The notes: generated from the letters alone by a model not told the origin. DNA of 64,000 nt from Zeimonas sp003577305 (GCA_030263385.1 SZOX01000006.1:1-64000), one strand, 5' to 3'. Shown: positions 29,021-38,719, counted from the stretch's first letter. Made by a program: numbers and translations.

Positions 29021-30973
29021 TCAGCCGGCGCGGCGCATCACCAGGCGCGGCCCGCCCTCGGCGGCAAGCAGTTCGGCGAATCGTTCGCGCACCGCGCGCT
29101 CGATGCCGTCGCGGTCGAGGCCTTCGAGCCGCAGCAGCAGCGCCTGCTCGCCGTGATCGACGCAGCGGTCGGGCAGGCCGAGCTGCAGCAGCGGACGCAC
29201 GATGCCGGCCGCTGCGAGCGCTTCGGCCACCGCGCTGCCGGCCCCGCCCATCACCACGTGTTCCTCGACCGTGACGAAGGCCTCGTGCGCGCGCGCCAGC
29301 TCGATCAGCAGCGCCTCGTCGACCGGCTTGACGAAGCGCATGTTGACCACCGTCGCGTCGAGCGCCTCGCCCGCCGCGAGCGCCGGCGCCACCATGGTGC
29401 CGAAAGCGAGCAGCGCGAGGCGCCTGCCCTGGCGGCAGACCTGGCCGCGGCCGATCGGCAGCGCGGTGAGGTCCTTCGACACCGCCACGCCCGCGCCGGC
29501 GCCGCGCGGATAGCGCACCGCGGCAGGCCCGTCGTGCCGGAACGCGGTGTAGAGCATCTGGCGGCACTCGTTCTCGTCGGCCGGCGCCATCACGACCATG
29601 TTCGGAATGCAGCGCAGGTAGGCGAAATCGTAGGCGCCCGCATGCGTGGCGCCGTCGGCGCCGACGATTCCGGCGCGATCGAGCGCGAACACCACCGGCA
29701 GGTTCTGCAGCGCGACGTCGTGCACCAGCTGGTCGTAGCCGCGCTGCAGGAAAGTGCTGTAGATCGCCACCACCGGCTTCATCCCCTCGCAGGCGAGCCC
29801 GGCCGCGAAAGTGACCGCGTGCTGCTCGGCAATGCCGACGTCGAAGTAGCGCTGCGGGAAGCGCCGCTCGAATTCGACCAGCCCGGAACCCTCGCGCATC
29901 GCCGGCGTGATCGCCACCAGCCGCTCGTCGAGCGCCGCCATGTCGCAGACCCAGTCGGAGAACACCTGGGTGTAGGTGGGCCGGGCGGGCGTGGCCGGCT
30001 TGCGGATGCCCTCGCGCGGATCGAATCGCCCGGGGCCGTGGTAGAGCACCGGGTCGGCCTCGGCCAGCTTGTAGCCCTGCCCCTTGCGGGTCACGATGTG
30101 CAGGAACTGGGGCCCGCGCAACTCGCGCAGGTTCTGCAGCGTGGGGATCAGGCTGTCGAGGTCGTGGCCGTCGATCGGCCCCACGTAGTTGAAGCCGAAC
30201 GCCTCGAACATCGTTCCGCCGGGAACGACCAGTCCCTTTGCGTGTTCTTCGATCCGGCGCGCGAACTCGAACAGCGGCGGCAGGTTCGACAGCACCGCCC
30301 GGCCGACGTCGCGCGCCTTCGTGTAGAAGCGCCCCGAGAGCAGCCGCGCCAGGTAGCGGTTGAGCGCACCCACCGGCGGCGAGATCGACATGTCGTTGTC
30401 GTTGAGCACCACCAGCAGGTCGATGTCGGGCGTCACGCCGGCGTTGTTCATCGCCTCGAAAGCCATTCCCGCCGTCATCGCGCCGTCGCCGATCACCGCC
30501 ACGTGGCGTCGCCGCCCCGGACCCTGGTTCTCGCCCTTGTTGCGCGAGGCCACCGCCATGCCGAGCGCGGCCGAGATCGAGGTGGACGAGTGCGCGGTGC
30601 CGAACGCGTCGTACTCGCTCTCGCTACGCTTCGGGAAACCCGAGATGCCGCCGTGCTGGCGCAGCCCGGCCATGCGGTCGCGCCGCCCGGTGAGGATCTT
30701 GTGCGGATAGCTCTGGTGGCCGACGTCCCAGATCAGCCGGTCGCGCGGCGTGTCGAACACGTAGTGCAGCGCGATCGCCAGTTCCACGGTGCCCAGGTTC
30801 GACGACAGGTGCCCGCCGGTGCGCGAAACCGAATCGAGCACGAACTCGCGCAGTTCGTGCGCCAGCTGCCCGAGCTGCGCGCGCTCGAGCGCGCGCAGTT
30901 CGTGCGGTCCGTCGATCGAGCCGAGCAGCGGCCAGGCGCCGGGTTCGCCGCCGGTGTGCGCCGCGCCGCTCAT
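29021..30973 (-). CDS. dxs: 1-deoxy-D-xylulose-5-phosphate synthase
   Basis: Thiamine-diphosphate enzyme that condenses pyruvate and glyceraldehyde 3-phosphate, the first step of the MEP isoprenoid pathway and a source for thiamine and pyridoxal. 650 aa. Conserved: GGHLSSNLGTVELAIALHYVFD, WDVGHQSYPHKILTGRRD, cofactor motif GDGAMTAGMAFEAMNNAG near 160, DVGIAEQHAVTFAAGLA and AGIVGADGATHAGAYDFAY. The start (30973) overlaps the ispA stop in ATGA. The longer frame upstream is out-of-frame shadow of ispA. Confidence 0.97.
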   Translation of the reverse strand: MSGAAHTGGEPGAWPLLGSIDGPHELRALERAQLGQLAHELREFVLDSVSRTGGHLSSNLGTVELAIALHYVFDTPRDRLIWDVGHQSYPHKILTGRRDRMAGLRQHGGISGFPKRSESEYDAFGTAHSSTSISAALGMAVASRNKGENQGPGRRRHVAVIGDGAMTAGMAFEAMNNAGVTPDIDLLVVLNDNDMSISPPVGALNRYLARLLSGRFYTKARDVGRAVLSNLPPLFEFARRIEEHAKGLVVPGGTMFEAFGFNYVGPIDGHDLDSLIPTLQNLRELRGPQFLHIVTRKGQGYKLAEADPVLYHGPGRFDPREGIRKPATPARPTYTQVFSDWVCDMAALDERLVAITPAMREGSGLVEFERRFPQRYFDVGIAEQHAVTFAAGLACEGMKPVVAIYSTFLQRGYDQLVHDVALQNLPVVFALDRAGIVGADGATHAGAYDFAYLRCIPNMVVMAPADENECRQMLYTAFRHDGPAAVRYPRGAGAGVAVSKDLTALPIGRGQVCRQGRRLALLAFGTMVAPALAAGEALDATVVNMRFVKPVDEALLIELARAHEAFVTVEEHVVMGGAGSAVAEALAAAGIVRPLLQLGLPDRCVDHGEQALLLRLEGLDRDGIERAVRERFAELLAAEGGPRLVMRRAG

Positions 30974-31923
30974 GACTTCCTCAGCACGATCAGGTCGGCC
31001 AGGCCCGCCAGGCTCCGCGCCGCCTCGCCCAGCGGCGCGATCGCCGCGTGCGCCTGCTCGCGCAGTTGTCCGGCCAGGCGCCGCGCGGCATCGAGCCCGA
31101 GCGCCGACACGTAGGTGGGCTTGTTGCGCTGCGCGTCCTTGCCGGCGGTCTTGCCGAGCGTGGCCGCGTCGCCTTCGACGTCGAGAATGTCGTCGACCAC
31201 CTGGAACGCAAGGCCGACCGCATCGGCATAGCGGTCGAGCGCCTGCATCCGGCGGGCACACGCCTCGGTCGGCGCCGCGCCGTCGCCGCACGCGCACAAT
31301 CCGCCCAGCCGCACCGATGCGCGCAACAGCGCACCGGTCTTGCGCCGATGCATGTCTTCGAGCGCCTCGCGGCCGAGCGCCGCGCCGACCGATGCGAGGT
31401 CGATCGCCTGGCCGCCGGCCATGCCGGTGGAGCCGGCCGCGCGCGCCAGCTCGGCAACCATCGCGGCGGTGGCGCTCGCGCTGGTTCCGTGCGCGGGCGC
31501 CGCCGCCAGCACCTCGAACGCGAGCGACTGCAGCGCATCGCCGACCAGCATCGCCAGCGCCTCGCCGTACCTGACGTGCACCGTAGGGCGTCCGCGGCGC
31601 AACACGTCGTCGTCCATGCACGGCAGGTCGTCGTGCACCAGCGAGTAGGCGTGGACCAGCTCGACCGCACAGGCCGCGCGGTCGAGCGCCGCCGCCGGCG
31701 CGCCGCCCGCCTCGCCGGCGGCGTACACCAGCAGCGGGCGCACGCGCTTGCCGCCGCCCAGTACCGCGTAGCGCATCGCCTCGTGCAGCCGGGCCGGATG
31801 CGCAGCGGCCGGCGGCAGCAGGTGCTCGAGCGCCTGCTCGGCGCGCTGGCCGCGGCTGGCGAGCCAGTGCTCGAACGGCAGGCTGCTCGCCGGCGCGACG
31901 GCGGTGGTGCTTGCCTGGCTCAT
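30970..31923 (-). CDS. ispA: Farnesyl diphosphate synthase (polyprenyl synthetase)
   Basis: Elongates dimethylallyl and geranyl diphosphate with isopentenyl diphosphate. 317 aa. First aspartate-rich motif in VHDDLPCMDDDVLRRGRPT, second in FQVVDDILDVEGD; GGGKRVRPLLVY and GGQAIDLAS are typical of the farnesyl group. It begins at 31923, sharing the ATG/TGA overlap with xseB and overlapping dxs at its end, so xseB-ispA-dxs is one operon, as in many proteobacteria. Confidence 0.95.
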   Translation of the reverse strand: MSQASTTAVAPASSLPFEHWLASRGQRAEQALEHLLPPAAAHPARLHEAMRYAVLGGGKRVRPLLVYAAGEAGGAPAAALDRAACAVELVHAYSLVHDDLPCMDDDVLRRGRPTVHVRYGEALAMLVGDALQSLAFEVLAAAPAHGTSASATAAMVAELARAAGSTGMAGGQAIDLASVGAALGREALEDMHRRKTGALLRASVRLGGLCACGDGAAPTEACARRMQALDRYADAVGLAFQVVDDILDVEGDAATLGKTAGKDAQRNKPTYVSALGLDAARRLAGQLREQAHAAIAPLGEAARSLAGLADLIVLRKS

Positions 31924-32234
31924 CAGGGTTCGTCTGCCTCGTCGGGTTCGAACGGGCGCAGCAGGTCGGCCTCGAGAATGCGCACCTGCTGCTGCACCTC
32001 CGACAGCGACTTGCGGCACCAGGCGATCAGCGCCGCGCCGCGACGGTAATCGGCCAGCGACTGCTCGAGCGACAGCGCGCCGCTCTCCATGCGCTGAACG
32101 ATGCCCTCGAGCTCGCCCAGCGCGAGCTCGAAGGACTCGGGAGCGGGATCCTGCCCCTGCGATGCGGCAGGGACGCCCGCGCCCGCCGCGTCCGCGGCGG
32201 GGTCGCCGGGGGTCCGGCTGGAAGACTTGGCCAT
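31923..32234 (-). CDS. xseB: Exodeoxyribonuclease VII small subunit
   Basis: 103 aa, mostly helical. Core FELALGELEGIVQRMESGALSLEQSLADYRRGAALIAWCRKSLSEVQQQVRIL is the family signature. A proline/acidic N-terminal extension and acidic C-terminus are unremarkable. First gene of the xseB-ispA-dxs operon. XseA, its partner, is at the start of the window. Confidence 0.93.
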   Translation of the reverse strand: MAKSSSRTPGDPAADAAGAGVPAASQGQDPAPESFELALGELEGIVQRMESGALSLEQSLADYRRGAALIAWCRKSLSEVQQQVRILEADLLRPFEPDEADEP

Positions 32235-32474
32235 CGATGGGGATCCGGAGCCTGGCAGTGCAGGTCAAAGCGTTGATTTTACTTTTGTTTTGCGCGCCGC
32301 GCCGCGAAGTCCCCGTTTTCGGGGCACGCGCCTGTGCGCGGACCGCCGCGGGCTTGCCACGAAAGCCATTCGGGGTATCCTTCGGCCTCCTGGCTCACCG
32401 GCCCGGGTTGGCCGTCCCGGGGCACTCCCGAGGCCGGGCTTGGTTCCGTCCTTCGACTGGCATGGAGGGTCAGG

Positions 32475-33575
32475 ATGTCGGATCTGGGTCGCGGGGAATT
32501 CCTGGTACCCGCACGCACGCAGCTCCCCGTCTCCGCCTATTTCGACGAAGCGCTGTTCCGGCGCGAACTCGACGTCCTGTTCCGCCAGGGCCCGGGCTAC
32601 GTCGGGCATCGCCTGATGGTGCCCGAGGCGGGCGACTACCATGTGCCCGCAGCCGGCAACGGGGGCCGCGTGCTGGTGCGCAACGCCGGCGGCGTCGAAC
32701 TGCTGTCGAACGTCTGCCGGCACCGCCAGGCAGTGATGCTCGAGGGCCGCGGCCACGTCGACAACATCGTCTGCCCGCTGCACCGCTGGACCTACGACCT
32801 GTCGGGCAACCTGCTCGGAGCGCCGCACTTCGAGCCGCAGCCCTGCGTGAAACTCGAAGCCGCGCCGCTGCAGGACTGGCGCGGCCTGCTGTTCGAGGGC
32901 CCGCGCGACGTGGCGCGCGATCTCGCCGGCCTGGGCATCGAGCGCGAGTTCGACTTCACCGGCTACGTGCTCGACCACGTCGAGCTCCACGAGTGCGCGT
33001 ACAACTGGAAGACCTTCATCGAGGTCTACCTCGAGGACTACCACGTCGTGCCGTTCCACCCGGGACTCGGGCACTTCGTCTCCTGCGACGACCTGCGCTG
33101 GGAGTTCGGCGAGCGGTACTCGGTGCAGACGGTCGGCACCCTCGAGGGGCTGCGCAAGCCGGGAACCCCGGTCTACGAACGCTGGCACGAGCAGGTGCTG
33201 CGGCTGGCCGGCGACGAACTGCCCGCCCACGGCGCGATCTGGCTCACCTACTACCCGAACGTGATGGTCGAGTGGTACCCGCAGGTGCTGGTGATCTCCA
33301 CGCTGGTGCCGCGGGGCCCGCAGCTGACGACCAACGTGGTCGAGTTCTACTATCCGGAGGAGATCGCGCTGTTCGAGCGCGATTTCGTCGAGGCCGAACG
33401 CGCCGCCTACATGGAGACCGCGATCGAGGACGACGAAATCGCGCTGCGCATGGATGCCGGAAGGCGGGCGCTGCTCGAACGCGGCGAAGACGACGCCGGC
33501 CCCTACCAGAGCCCGATGGAAGACGGCATGCAGCACTTTCACGAGTTCCTGCGCCGCCAGCTCGGGCCCGTCTGA
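32475..33575 (+). CDS. Rieske [2Fe-2S] oxygenase, alpha-subunit type
   Basis: 366-aa ring-hydroxylating-oxygenase-like protein. Rieske ligands: CRHR near residue 78 and CPLHRW 17 residues later. The catalytic domain has NWKTFIEVYLEDYHVVPFHPGL with the His/Glu cluster expected to bind mononuclear iron. No ferredoxin, reductase or beta subunit is encoded nearby, so it depends on electron donors elsewhere. Substrate not predictable; choline-monooxygenase-like and aromatic oxygenases share this layout. ATG at 32475 follows GGAGG. The 240-bp upstream gap holds a small CCCCG-TTTT-CGGGG hairpin at 32311-32324. Confidence 0.88.
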   Translation: MSDLGRGEFLVPARTQLPVSAYFDEALFRRELDVLFRQGPGYVGHRLMVPEAGDYHVPAAGNGGRVLVRNAGGVELLSNVCRHRQAVMLEGRGHVDNIVCPLHRWTYDLSGNLLGAPHFEPQPCVKLEAAPLQDWRGLLFEGPRDVARDLAGLGIEREFDFTGYVLDHVELHECAYNWKTFIEVYLEDYHVVPFHPGLGHFVSCDDLRWEFGERYSVQTVGTLEGLRKPGTPVYERWHEQVLRLAGDELPAHGAIWLTYYPNVMVEWYPQVLVISTLVPRGPQLTTNVVEFYYPEEIALFERDFVEAERAAYMETAIEDDEIALRMDAGRRALLERGEDDAGPYQSPMEDGMQHFHEFLRRQLGPV

Positions 33576-33636
33576 ACCTGCCGCGACCTTCGCCGGCGGT
33601 TGCGGCCCGGTCGCCGGCGCCTGTGGAGAATCATCG

Positions 33637-34485
33637 ATGATCTGGAGCACGATCGTCACGGCCGACGAACTGGCCGCCCGCCTCGACGAGTGCGTGGTGG
33701 TCGATTGCCGCCATGACCTGACCGATCCCGACGCCGGCCCGGCCGCCTATTCGGTGGGGCACCTGCCCGGGGCATTCTTCCTGCACCAGGACTTCGACCT
33801 GGCCGGCCCGAAGACCGGTCGCAACGGCCGGCATCCGCTGCCCGGGCGCGAAGCGCTGCGGCGCCTGCTCGAATCGATCGGCTGCTCCGACGGGCGGCAA
33901 CTGGTCGCCTACGACGACAGCGGCGGCGCCTATGCGGTGCGGCTCTGGTGGCTGGCGCGCTGGCTCGGTCATCCGGAGGCGGCGGTGCTCGACGGCGGCA
34001 TCCAGGCCTGGCGCAAGGCCGGCTACCCGGTGAGCCGCGAGCCGGCAGTGCCGCGCCCGGGCGCACTGAGCCTGCGCGAACCGCTGGTCGGAGAAGTCGA
34101 CACCGAAGCCGTCCTCGCGGCGATGGGGCGCGGCGACCGGCTGCTTCTCGATGCGCGCACACCCGAGCGCTTTCGCGGCGAGGTCGAGCCGGTCGACCCG
34201 GTGGCGGGACACATCCCGGGCGCGGTGAACCGGCCGCTGCAGCGCAACCTGCGGCCCGACGGTCGATTCAAGCCGGCCGAGGTGCTGCGCGAGGAATACC
34301 TCGCGCTGCTGGCCGGACGCGCGCCGGCCGCGGTGATCCACCACTGCGGCTCCGGGGTCACCGCCTGCCACAACCTGCTCGCGATGGAGATGGCCGGCCT
34401 CGCCGGCAGCCTGCTCTACCCGGGATCGTGGAGCGAGTGGTGCGCCGACCCGGCGCGGCCGGTGGCGCGGGGCGACGCCGGCTGA
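33637..34485 (+). CDS. sseA: 3-mercaptopyruvate/thiosulfate sulfurtransferase
   Basis: 282-aa protein of two rhodanese domains. The N-terminal one is inactive (DCRHDLTDPDAGPAAYSVGHLPGA, no active Cys loop); the C-terminal one carries the active Cys in HHCGSGVTACHN. The CGSGVTA loop indicates mercaptopyruvate rather than thiosulfate as sulfur donor. Also visible: DGGIQAWRKAGYPV and VAGHIPGAVNRP. Starts 61 bases after the Rieske gene. May feed sulfur metabolism or cyanide detoxification. Confidence 0.92.
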   Translation: MIWSTIVTADELAARLDECVVVDCRHDLTDPDAGPAAYSVGHLPGAFFLHQDFDLAGPKTGRNGRHPLPGREALRRLLESIGCSDGRQLVAYDDSGGAYAVRLWWLARWLGHPEAAVLDGGIQAWRKAGYPVSREPAVPRPGALSLREPLVGEVDTEAVLAAMGRGDRLLLDARTPERFRGEVEPVDPVAGHIPGAVNRPLQRNLRPDGRFKPAEVLREEYLALLAGRAPAAVIHHCGSGVTACHNLLAMEMAGLAGSLLYPGSWSEWCADPARPVARGDAG

Positions 34486-34513
34486 GGCCGGGCCTGCAGA
34501 TTCCGCACGGACG

Positions 34514-35089
34514 ATGGCGCGACTCGTCTTCATCGCCGGCCACGCCGGCACCGGCAAGACGACGCTGGCGCGGCGCGCGATACCGCTGCTGCACGCGCGC
34601 ACCGGCGAGAGCTTCTGCGTACTCGACAAGGACACGGTCTACGGCGCCTACAGCGCGAAAGTGATGGGCCTGCTCACCGGCGATCCCGGCGACCGCGACA
34701 GCCCCACTTTCCTCGACAACCTGCGCGACGAGGAATACCGCGGCCTGCTCGAGGTCGCCGCCGAGAACCTCGGGCTGGGCGTGAACGTCGTGCTGGTCGG
34801 CCCGTTCTCGCGCGAGGTCAGGTCGAAGCGGGTGTTCGATCCGCTGGCGCTCGGCGTGCCGGCCGACACCCTCATCCGGGTGGTCTGGGTGACGCTCGAC
34901 GAGGCCACCGCCAAGGCGCGCATCGTCGCGCGCGGCGATCCGCGCGACCGCTACAAGCTCGCGCACTGGGACGACTACCGCCAGCGGCGTTTCGAGCCCG
35001 ACCCCGCGGAATTCGCGCAGTTGCTGCGCTTCGACAACACCGTCTTCGACGAGGCGGCGTTCGCGCGCGTCGTCGACGCGATCTGCTGA
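34514..35089 (+). CDS. AAA/P-loop kinase-like ATPase
   Basis: 191-aa soluble protein. Walker A GHAGTGKTTLA at residues 9-18, an Asp in LDKDTVYGAY, and a lid-like stretch VTLDEATAKARIVARGDPRDRYKLAHWDDY. Overall it resembles small-molecule kinases of the adenylate-kinase/zeta-toxin-like superfamily (YTH-like predicted kinases). No toxin-antitoxin partner is adjacent. 28 bases after sseA in the same direction; function unknown. Confidence 0.75.
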   Translation: MARLVFIAGHAGTGKTTLARRAIPLLHARTGESFCVLDKDTVYGAYSAKVMGLLTGDPGDRDSPTFLDNLRDEEYRGLLEVAAENLGLGVNVVLVGPFSREVRSKRVFDPLALGVPADTLIRVVWVTLDEATAKARIVARGDPRDRYKLAHWDDYRQRRFEPDPAEFAQLLRFDNTVFDEAAFARVVDAIC

Positions 35090-35108
35090 GGGGGCGCTCG
35101 CGGGGTCC

Positions 35109-35894
35109 TCAGTGCCCGTGCAGTACGGCAGTGGTGAACGCGATCACCGCGACGCCGGCCATCATCAGCACGAACTGCCAGAACCAGTCGCCGCCACGCC
35201 GGGTCTCGCGGTGCATGTCGGGGATCAGGTCTGCCAGCGCAATGTAGATGAAGCTGGCCGCCGCCAGCACCAGCACGAAAGGCAGCAGATCCTGGGTGCG
35301 CGACAGCGACAGATAGCCGAGCACGCCGCCCGCAACCGCCGCGAGGCCGCTCAGCGCGTTGTAGACGAGCGCACGAGCGCGCGTATAGCCGGCGTTGATC
35401 AGGATGATGAAGTCGCCGATCTCCTGCGGGATCTCGTGGGCGGCGATCGCCGCGGTGGTCAGCCAGCCGAGCGCGGGATCGGCGATGAACGCCGCAGCGA
35501 TCATCACGCCATCGGCGAAGTTGTGGATGCCGTCGCCGATCAGGATCAGCATGCCGCCGGGTCCGGCCGCCTCGCGGTCGTGACCGTGGTGGTGTTCGTG
35601 GCCGTCGCCCTCGTGGTGATGGCTGTGCCTGAGCACCGAGAGCTTCTCGAGCACGAAGAAACCGATCAGCCCGAGCAGCAGCGTCCAGGCGAGCGCGCGC
35701 AGGTCTGCGTGCGACTCGAAGGCCTCGGGAATCAGGTTGAGCACCGCCGAACCCAGCAGCAGCCCCGCCGACGCGCTGACCAGCCGGTTCACCAACCTGC
35801 CGAGCAGGCGCAGCGACAGCCACGCCGCGGCGAGCACGCTGGCCACGCCGGCCAGCAGCGTGGCCACGATCGTCATCAGCAGCGTCGCGGTCAC
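35109..35894 (-). CDS. ZIP-family metal transporter
   Basis: About 261 aa, inner membrane, eight hydrophobic segments. A His-rich cytoplasmic loop (RHSHHHEGDGHEHHHGHDRE near residue 90) precedes helix IV. The two metal-binding helices read HNFADGVMIAAAF and AHEIPQEIGDF, the ZIP signature; probably zinc or other divalent metal uptake or export. The start is taken as the GTG at 35894, 2 bases beyond the polA stop; an internal ATG further on would remove 8 residues. Likely co-transcribed with polA. Confidence 0.9.
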   Translation of the reverse strand: MTATLLMTIVATLLAGVASVLAAAWLSLRLLGRLVNRLVSASAGLLLGSAVLNLIPEAFESHADLRALAWTLLLGLIGFFVLEKLSVLRHSHHHEGDGHEHHHGHDREAAGPGGMLILIGDGIHNFADGVMIAAAFIADPALGWLTTAAIAAHEIPQEIGDFIILINAGYTRARALVYNALSGLAAVAGGVLGYLSLSRTQDLLPFVLVLAAASFIYIALADLIPDMHRETRRGGDWFWQFVLMMAGVAVIAFTTAVLHGH

Positions 35895-35896
35895 CG

Positions 35897-38719
35897 TCAG
35901 TGCGCCTGTTCCCAGTTCGCACCCGCACCGCACTCGACCTCGAGCGGCACCGACAGGCGCGCGACGCCGGTCATCAGGCGGGGCAGCCCGGAACGCACCT
36001 CCTCGAGTTCGTCCTGCGGAACCTCGAGCACCAGTTCGTCGTGCACCTGCATGATCAGCTTCGAGGCCATCGCGCGCTCGTCGAGCCAGCGCTGCACCGC
36101 GATCATCGCCATCTTGATCAGGTCGGCCGCGGTGCCCTGCATCGGCGCGTTGATCGCGGCGCGCTCGGCCGCGCCGCGCCGCGGCCCGCTCGGACTGTTG
36201 ATCTCGGCGAGCCACAGGCGCCTGCCGAACACCGTCTCGACGTAGCCCTGGCTGCGCGCGAGTGCGCGCGTCTCGTCCATGTAGCGGGCCACGCCCGGAT
36301 AGCGCGCGAAGTAGCGCTCGATGTAGTTCTTCGCCGCGTCGCGCTCGATGCCCAGGTTCGCGGCCAGGCCGTAGGCGCTCATGCCGTAGATCAGCCCGAA
36401 GTTGATCACCTTCGCGTAGCGGCGCTGCTCGGCGCTGACCTCGGCGGGCGCGATGCCGAAGATCTCGCCCGCGGTGGCCCGATGCACGTCCAGGCCCTGC
36501 TCGAAGGCGTGCAGCAGGCTCTCGTCGCGCGACAGGTGCGCCATGATCCGCAGCTCGATCTGCGAGTAGTCGGCCGAGACGATGCTCGCGCCGGGCGGCG
36601 CGACGAAGGCTTCGCGGATGCGCCGACCCTCGGCGGTGCGCACCGGGATGTTCTGCAGGTTCGGGTCGCTCGAGGCGAGCCGGCCGGTGACCGCGACCGC
36701 CTGCGAGTAGCTGGTGTGCACGCGCCCGCTGCGCGGATCGACCATCTTCGGCAGCTTGTCGGTGTAGGTGCTCTTGAGCTTGGCGAGCGCGCGCCAGTCG
36801 AGCACGATGCGCGGCAGCGGATAGTCTTCGGCGAGTTTCGCGAGCACCTCCTCGTCGGTGGAGGGAGCGCCGCTGGCGGTCTTGCGGATCACCGGCAGGC
36901 CGAGCCGGCCGAACAGGATCTCGCCGAGCTGCTTCGGTGAATTCAGGTTGAACGGCTGCCCCGCGGCCTCGATCGCGCGACGCTCGAATTCGTGCAGCTT
37001 GCGACCCAGCTCGCCGGACTGCCGCAGCAGCGCGTCGGCATCGATCAGCACGCCGTTGCGCTCCATCCGCTGCAGCACCACCGACACCGGAATCTCGATT
37101 TCGCGGTAGATGCGTTCGAGCCGCTCGTGCCCGGCGATGCGCGGATACAGCGTGCGGTGCAGGTGCATCGCCACGTCGGCGTCTTCGGCGGCATAGCGCG
37201 CCGCCCGCTCGATCGGCACCTGCTCGAAGCCGATCCGGCTCGCGCCCTTGCCCGCCACCTCCTGATAGGTGACGGTGCGCCGGCCCAGATGGCGTTCGGC
37301 GAGCGAGTCCAGGTCGTGGTTGCGATGCGCCTCCAGCACGTAACTCTCGAGCAGCGTGTCGTGCGCGACGCCCGCCAGGCGCACGCCGTGGTTCTCGAGC
37401 ACGTGCGTGTCGTACTTCAGGTTCTGGCCGACCTTCGCGCGAGCCGGGTCTTCGAGCCAGCCACGCAGCCGCGCGAGCACGTGCTCGCGCGCGAGCTGCG
37501 CGGGCGCGCCCGCATAGCGATGCGCGACCGGCACGTAGCAGGCTTCCCAGGGCGCAATCGACAACGACAGGCCGACGAGTTCGGCGGCCATCGGGTCGAG
37601 CGAGGTCGTCTCGGTGTCGAACGCAACCAGGTCGGCGGCCTCGATGCGCGCGATCCAGCGCTCGAGCGCCTCGTCGTCGAGCACCGTTTCATAGTCGGGC
37701 GAACCGGCAGCAGCGTGCGCGCCGCCGGCCGCGTGAGCCGAGGCGCGCGCCCGATCGGCCGGGGCGCCCCCGGCCCTCGCGGCCCCGCCGTCGGCGCCCG
37801 GCGCACCTGGTCCTGCCGCAGCGGCCGCGTCGCCGAGTTCGCGCAGCCAGCTGCGGAACTCGCAGCGCTCGAAGAGCTCGCGCAGTGCCACCGGATCTTC
37901 GTCGGCGAGATCGAGCGAAGCGTCGATCGACTCGACCTGCGGGCCGAGGTCGCAGTCGGTCTTCACGGTGACCAGCCTGCGCGCGACCGGCAGCCAGTCG
38001 AGCGCCTTGCGCAGGTTCTCGCCCACGACGCCGCCGATCGCGTCGGCGTGCTCGACGATCGCCTCGAGCGACCCGTACTGCGCGAGCCACTTCACCGCGG
38101 TCTTGGGGCCCACCTTGTCGACGCCGGGCACGTTGTCGACCGAGTCGCCCACCAGCGTCAGCCAGTCGACCATGAGCTCGGGCGGCACGCCGAAGCGCGC
38201 GATCACGCCCTCGCGGTCGAGCCGCTCGACCGGCCCGCCCTCGCGGCTCGTCATGGTGTTGATCAGCACCACGCGATCGTCGACCAGCTGGGCGAGGTCC
38301 TTGTCGCCGGTGGAGATCACGGTGTTCATCCCCTGGCGCGAAGCCTGGGCGGCCAGCGTCGCGATCACATCGTCGGCCTCGATGCCCTCGACCATCAGCA
38401 GCGGCCAGCCGAGCGCGCGCACCATCTCGTGGATGACCGGGATCTGCCGCGCCAGGTCTTCGGGCATCGCCTTGCGGTTGGCCTTGTATTCGGCGTACCA
38501 GTCGTCCCGGAAGGTCTTGCCGGGCGCATCGAACACCACCGCGCCGTGGGTCGCGCCGCCGCTCAATTTGCCGTCGGCACGCAGACGCCGTAGCATCGCC
38601 ACCATGCCGCGCACCGCGCCCGTCGGCTCGCCGCTGCCGGTGCGCAGATCCGGCATCGCGTGAAACGCGCGATACAGGAAACTCGAGCCGTCGACCAGCA
38701 GAAGCGTCTTTTCGGACAT
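35897..38719 (-). CDS. polA: DNA polymerase I
   Basis: 940 aa with three domains: 5'-3' exonuclease (1-290; LLVDGSSFLYRAFHA, GIEADDVIATLA, STGDKDLAQLV and GDSVDNVPGV), 3'-5' proofreading exonuclease (about 345-535; VAFDTETTSLD, NLKYDTHVL), and polymerase (about 560-940; VSADYSQIELRIMAH, KVINFGLIYGMS, VHDELVLEVP). An Ala/Gly-rich linker of about 50 residues between the first two domains is longer than usual. All catalytic motifs are intact. It overlaps the divergent LOG gene by two bases at the ATG. Confidence 0.97.
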   Translation of the reverse strand: MSEKTLLLVDGSSFLYRAFHAMPDLRTGSGEPTGAVRGMVAMLRRLRADGKLSGGATHGAVVFDAPGKTFRDDWYAEYKANRKAMPEDLARQIPVIHEMVRALGWPLLMVEGIEADDVIATLAAQASRQGMNTVISTGDKDLAQLVDDRVVLINTMTSREGGPVERLDREGVIARFGVPPELMVDWLTLVGDSVDNVPGVDKVGPKTAVKWLAQYGSLEAIVEHADAIGGVVGENLRKALDWLPVARRLVTVKTDCDLGPQVESIDASLDLADEDPVALRELFERCEFRSWLRELGDAAAAAGPGAPGADGGAARAGGAPADRARASAHAAGGAHAAAGSPDYETVLDDEALERWIARIEAADLVAFDTETTSLDPMAAELVGLSLSIAPWEACYVPVAHRYAGAPAQLAREHVLARLRGWLEDPARAKVGQNLKYDTHVLENHGVRLAGVAHDTLLESYVLEAHRNHDLDSLAERHLGRRTVTYQEVAGKGASRIGFEQVPIERAARYAAEDADVAMHLHRTLYPRIAGHERLERIYREIEIPVSVVLQRMERNGVLIDADALLRQSGELGRKLHEFERRAIEAAGQPFNLNSPKQLGEILFGRLGLPVIRKTASGAPSTDEEVLAKLAEDYPLPRIVLDWRALAKLKSTYTDKLPKMVDPRSGRVHTSYSQAVAVTGRLASSDPNLQNIPVRTAEGRRIREAFVAPPGASIVSADYSQIELRIMAHLSRDESLLHAFEQGLDVHRATAGEIFGIAPAEVSAEQRRYAKVINFGLIYGMSAYGLAANLGIERDAAKNYIERYFARYPGVARYMDETRALARSQGYVETVFGRRLWLAEINSPSGPRRGAAERAAINAPMQGTAADLIKMAMIAVQRWLDERAMASKLIMQVHDELVLEVPQDELEEVRSGLPRLMTGVARLSVPLEVECGAGANWEQAH

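Noticed and set aside
32240..32268. TTGACC near the xseB start as a promoter
   Set aside because: No acceptable -10 at 16-18 bases downstream on the minus strand.
32311..32324. CCCCG-TTTT-CGGGG hairpin before the Rieske gene as terminator or riboswitch
   Set aside because: Single 5-bp stem; no further structure, no T-run after it, and the upstream genes run the other way.
34514..35089. Zeta-toxin-like reading of the P-loop kinase as half of a toxin-antitoxin pair
   Set aside because: No small antitoxin gene adjoins it, and the motifs are general to P-loop kinases.
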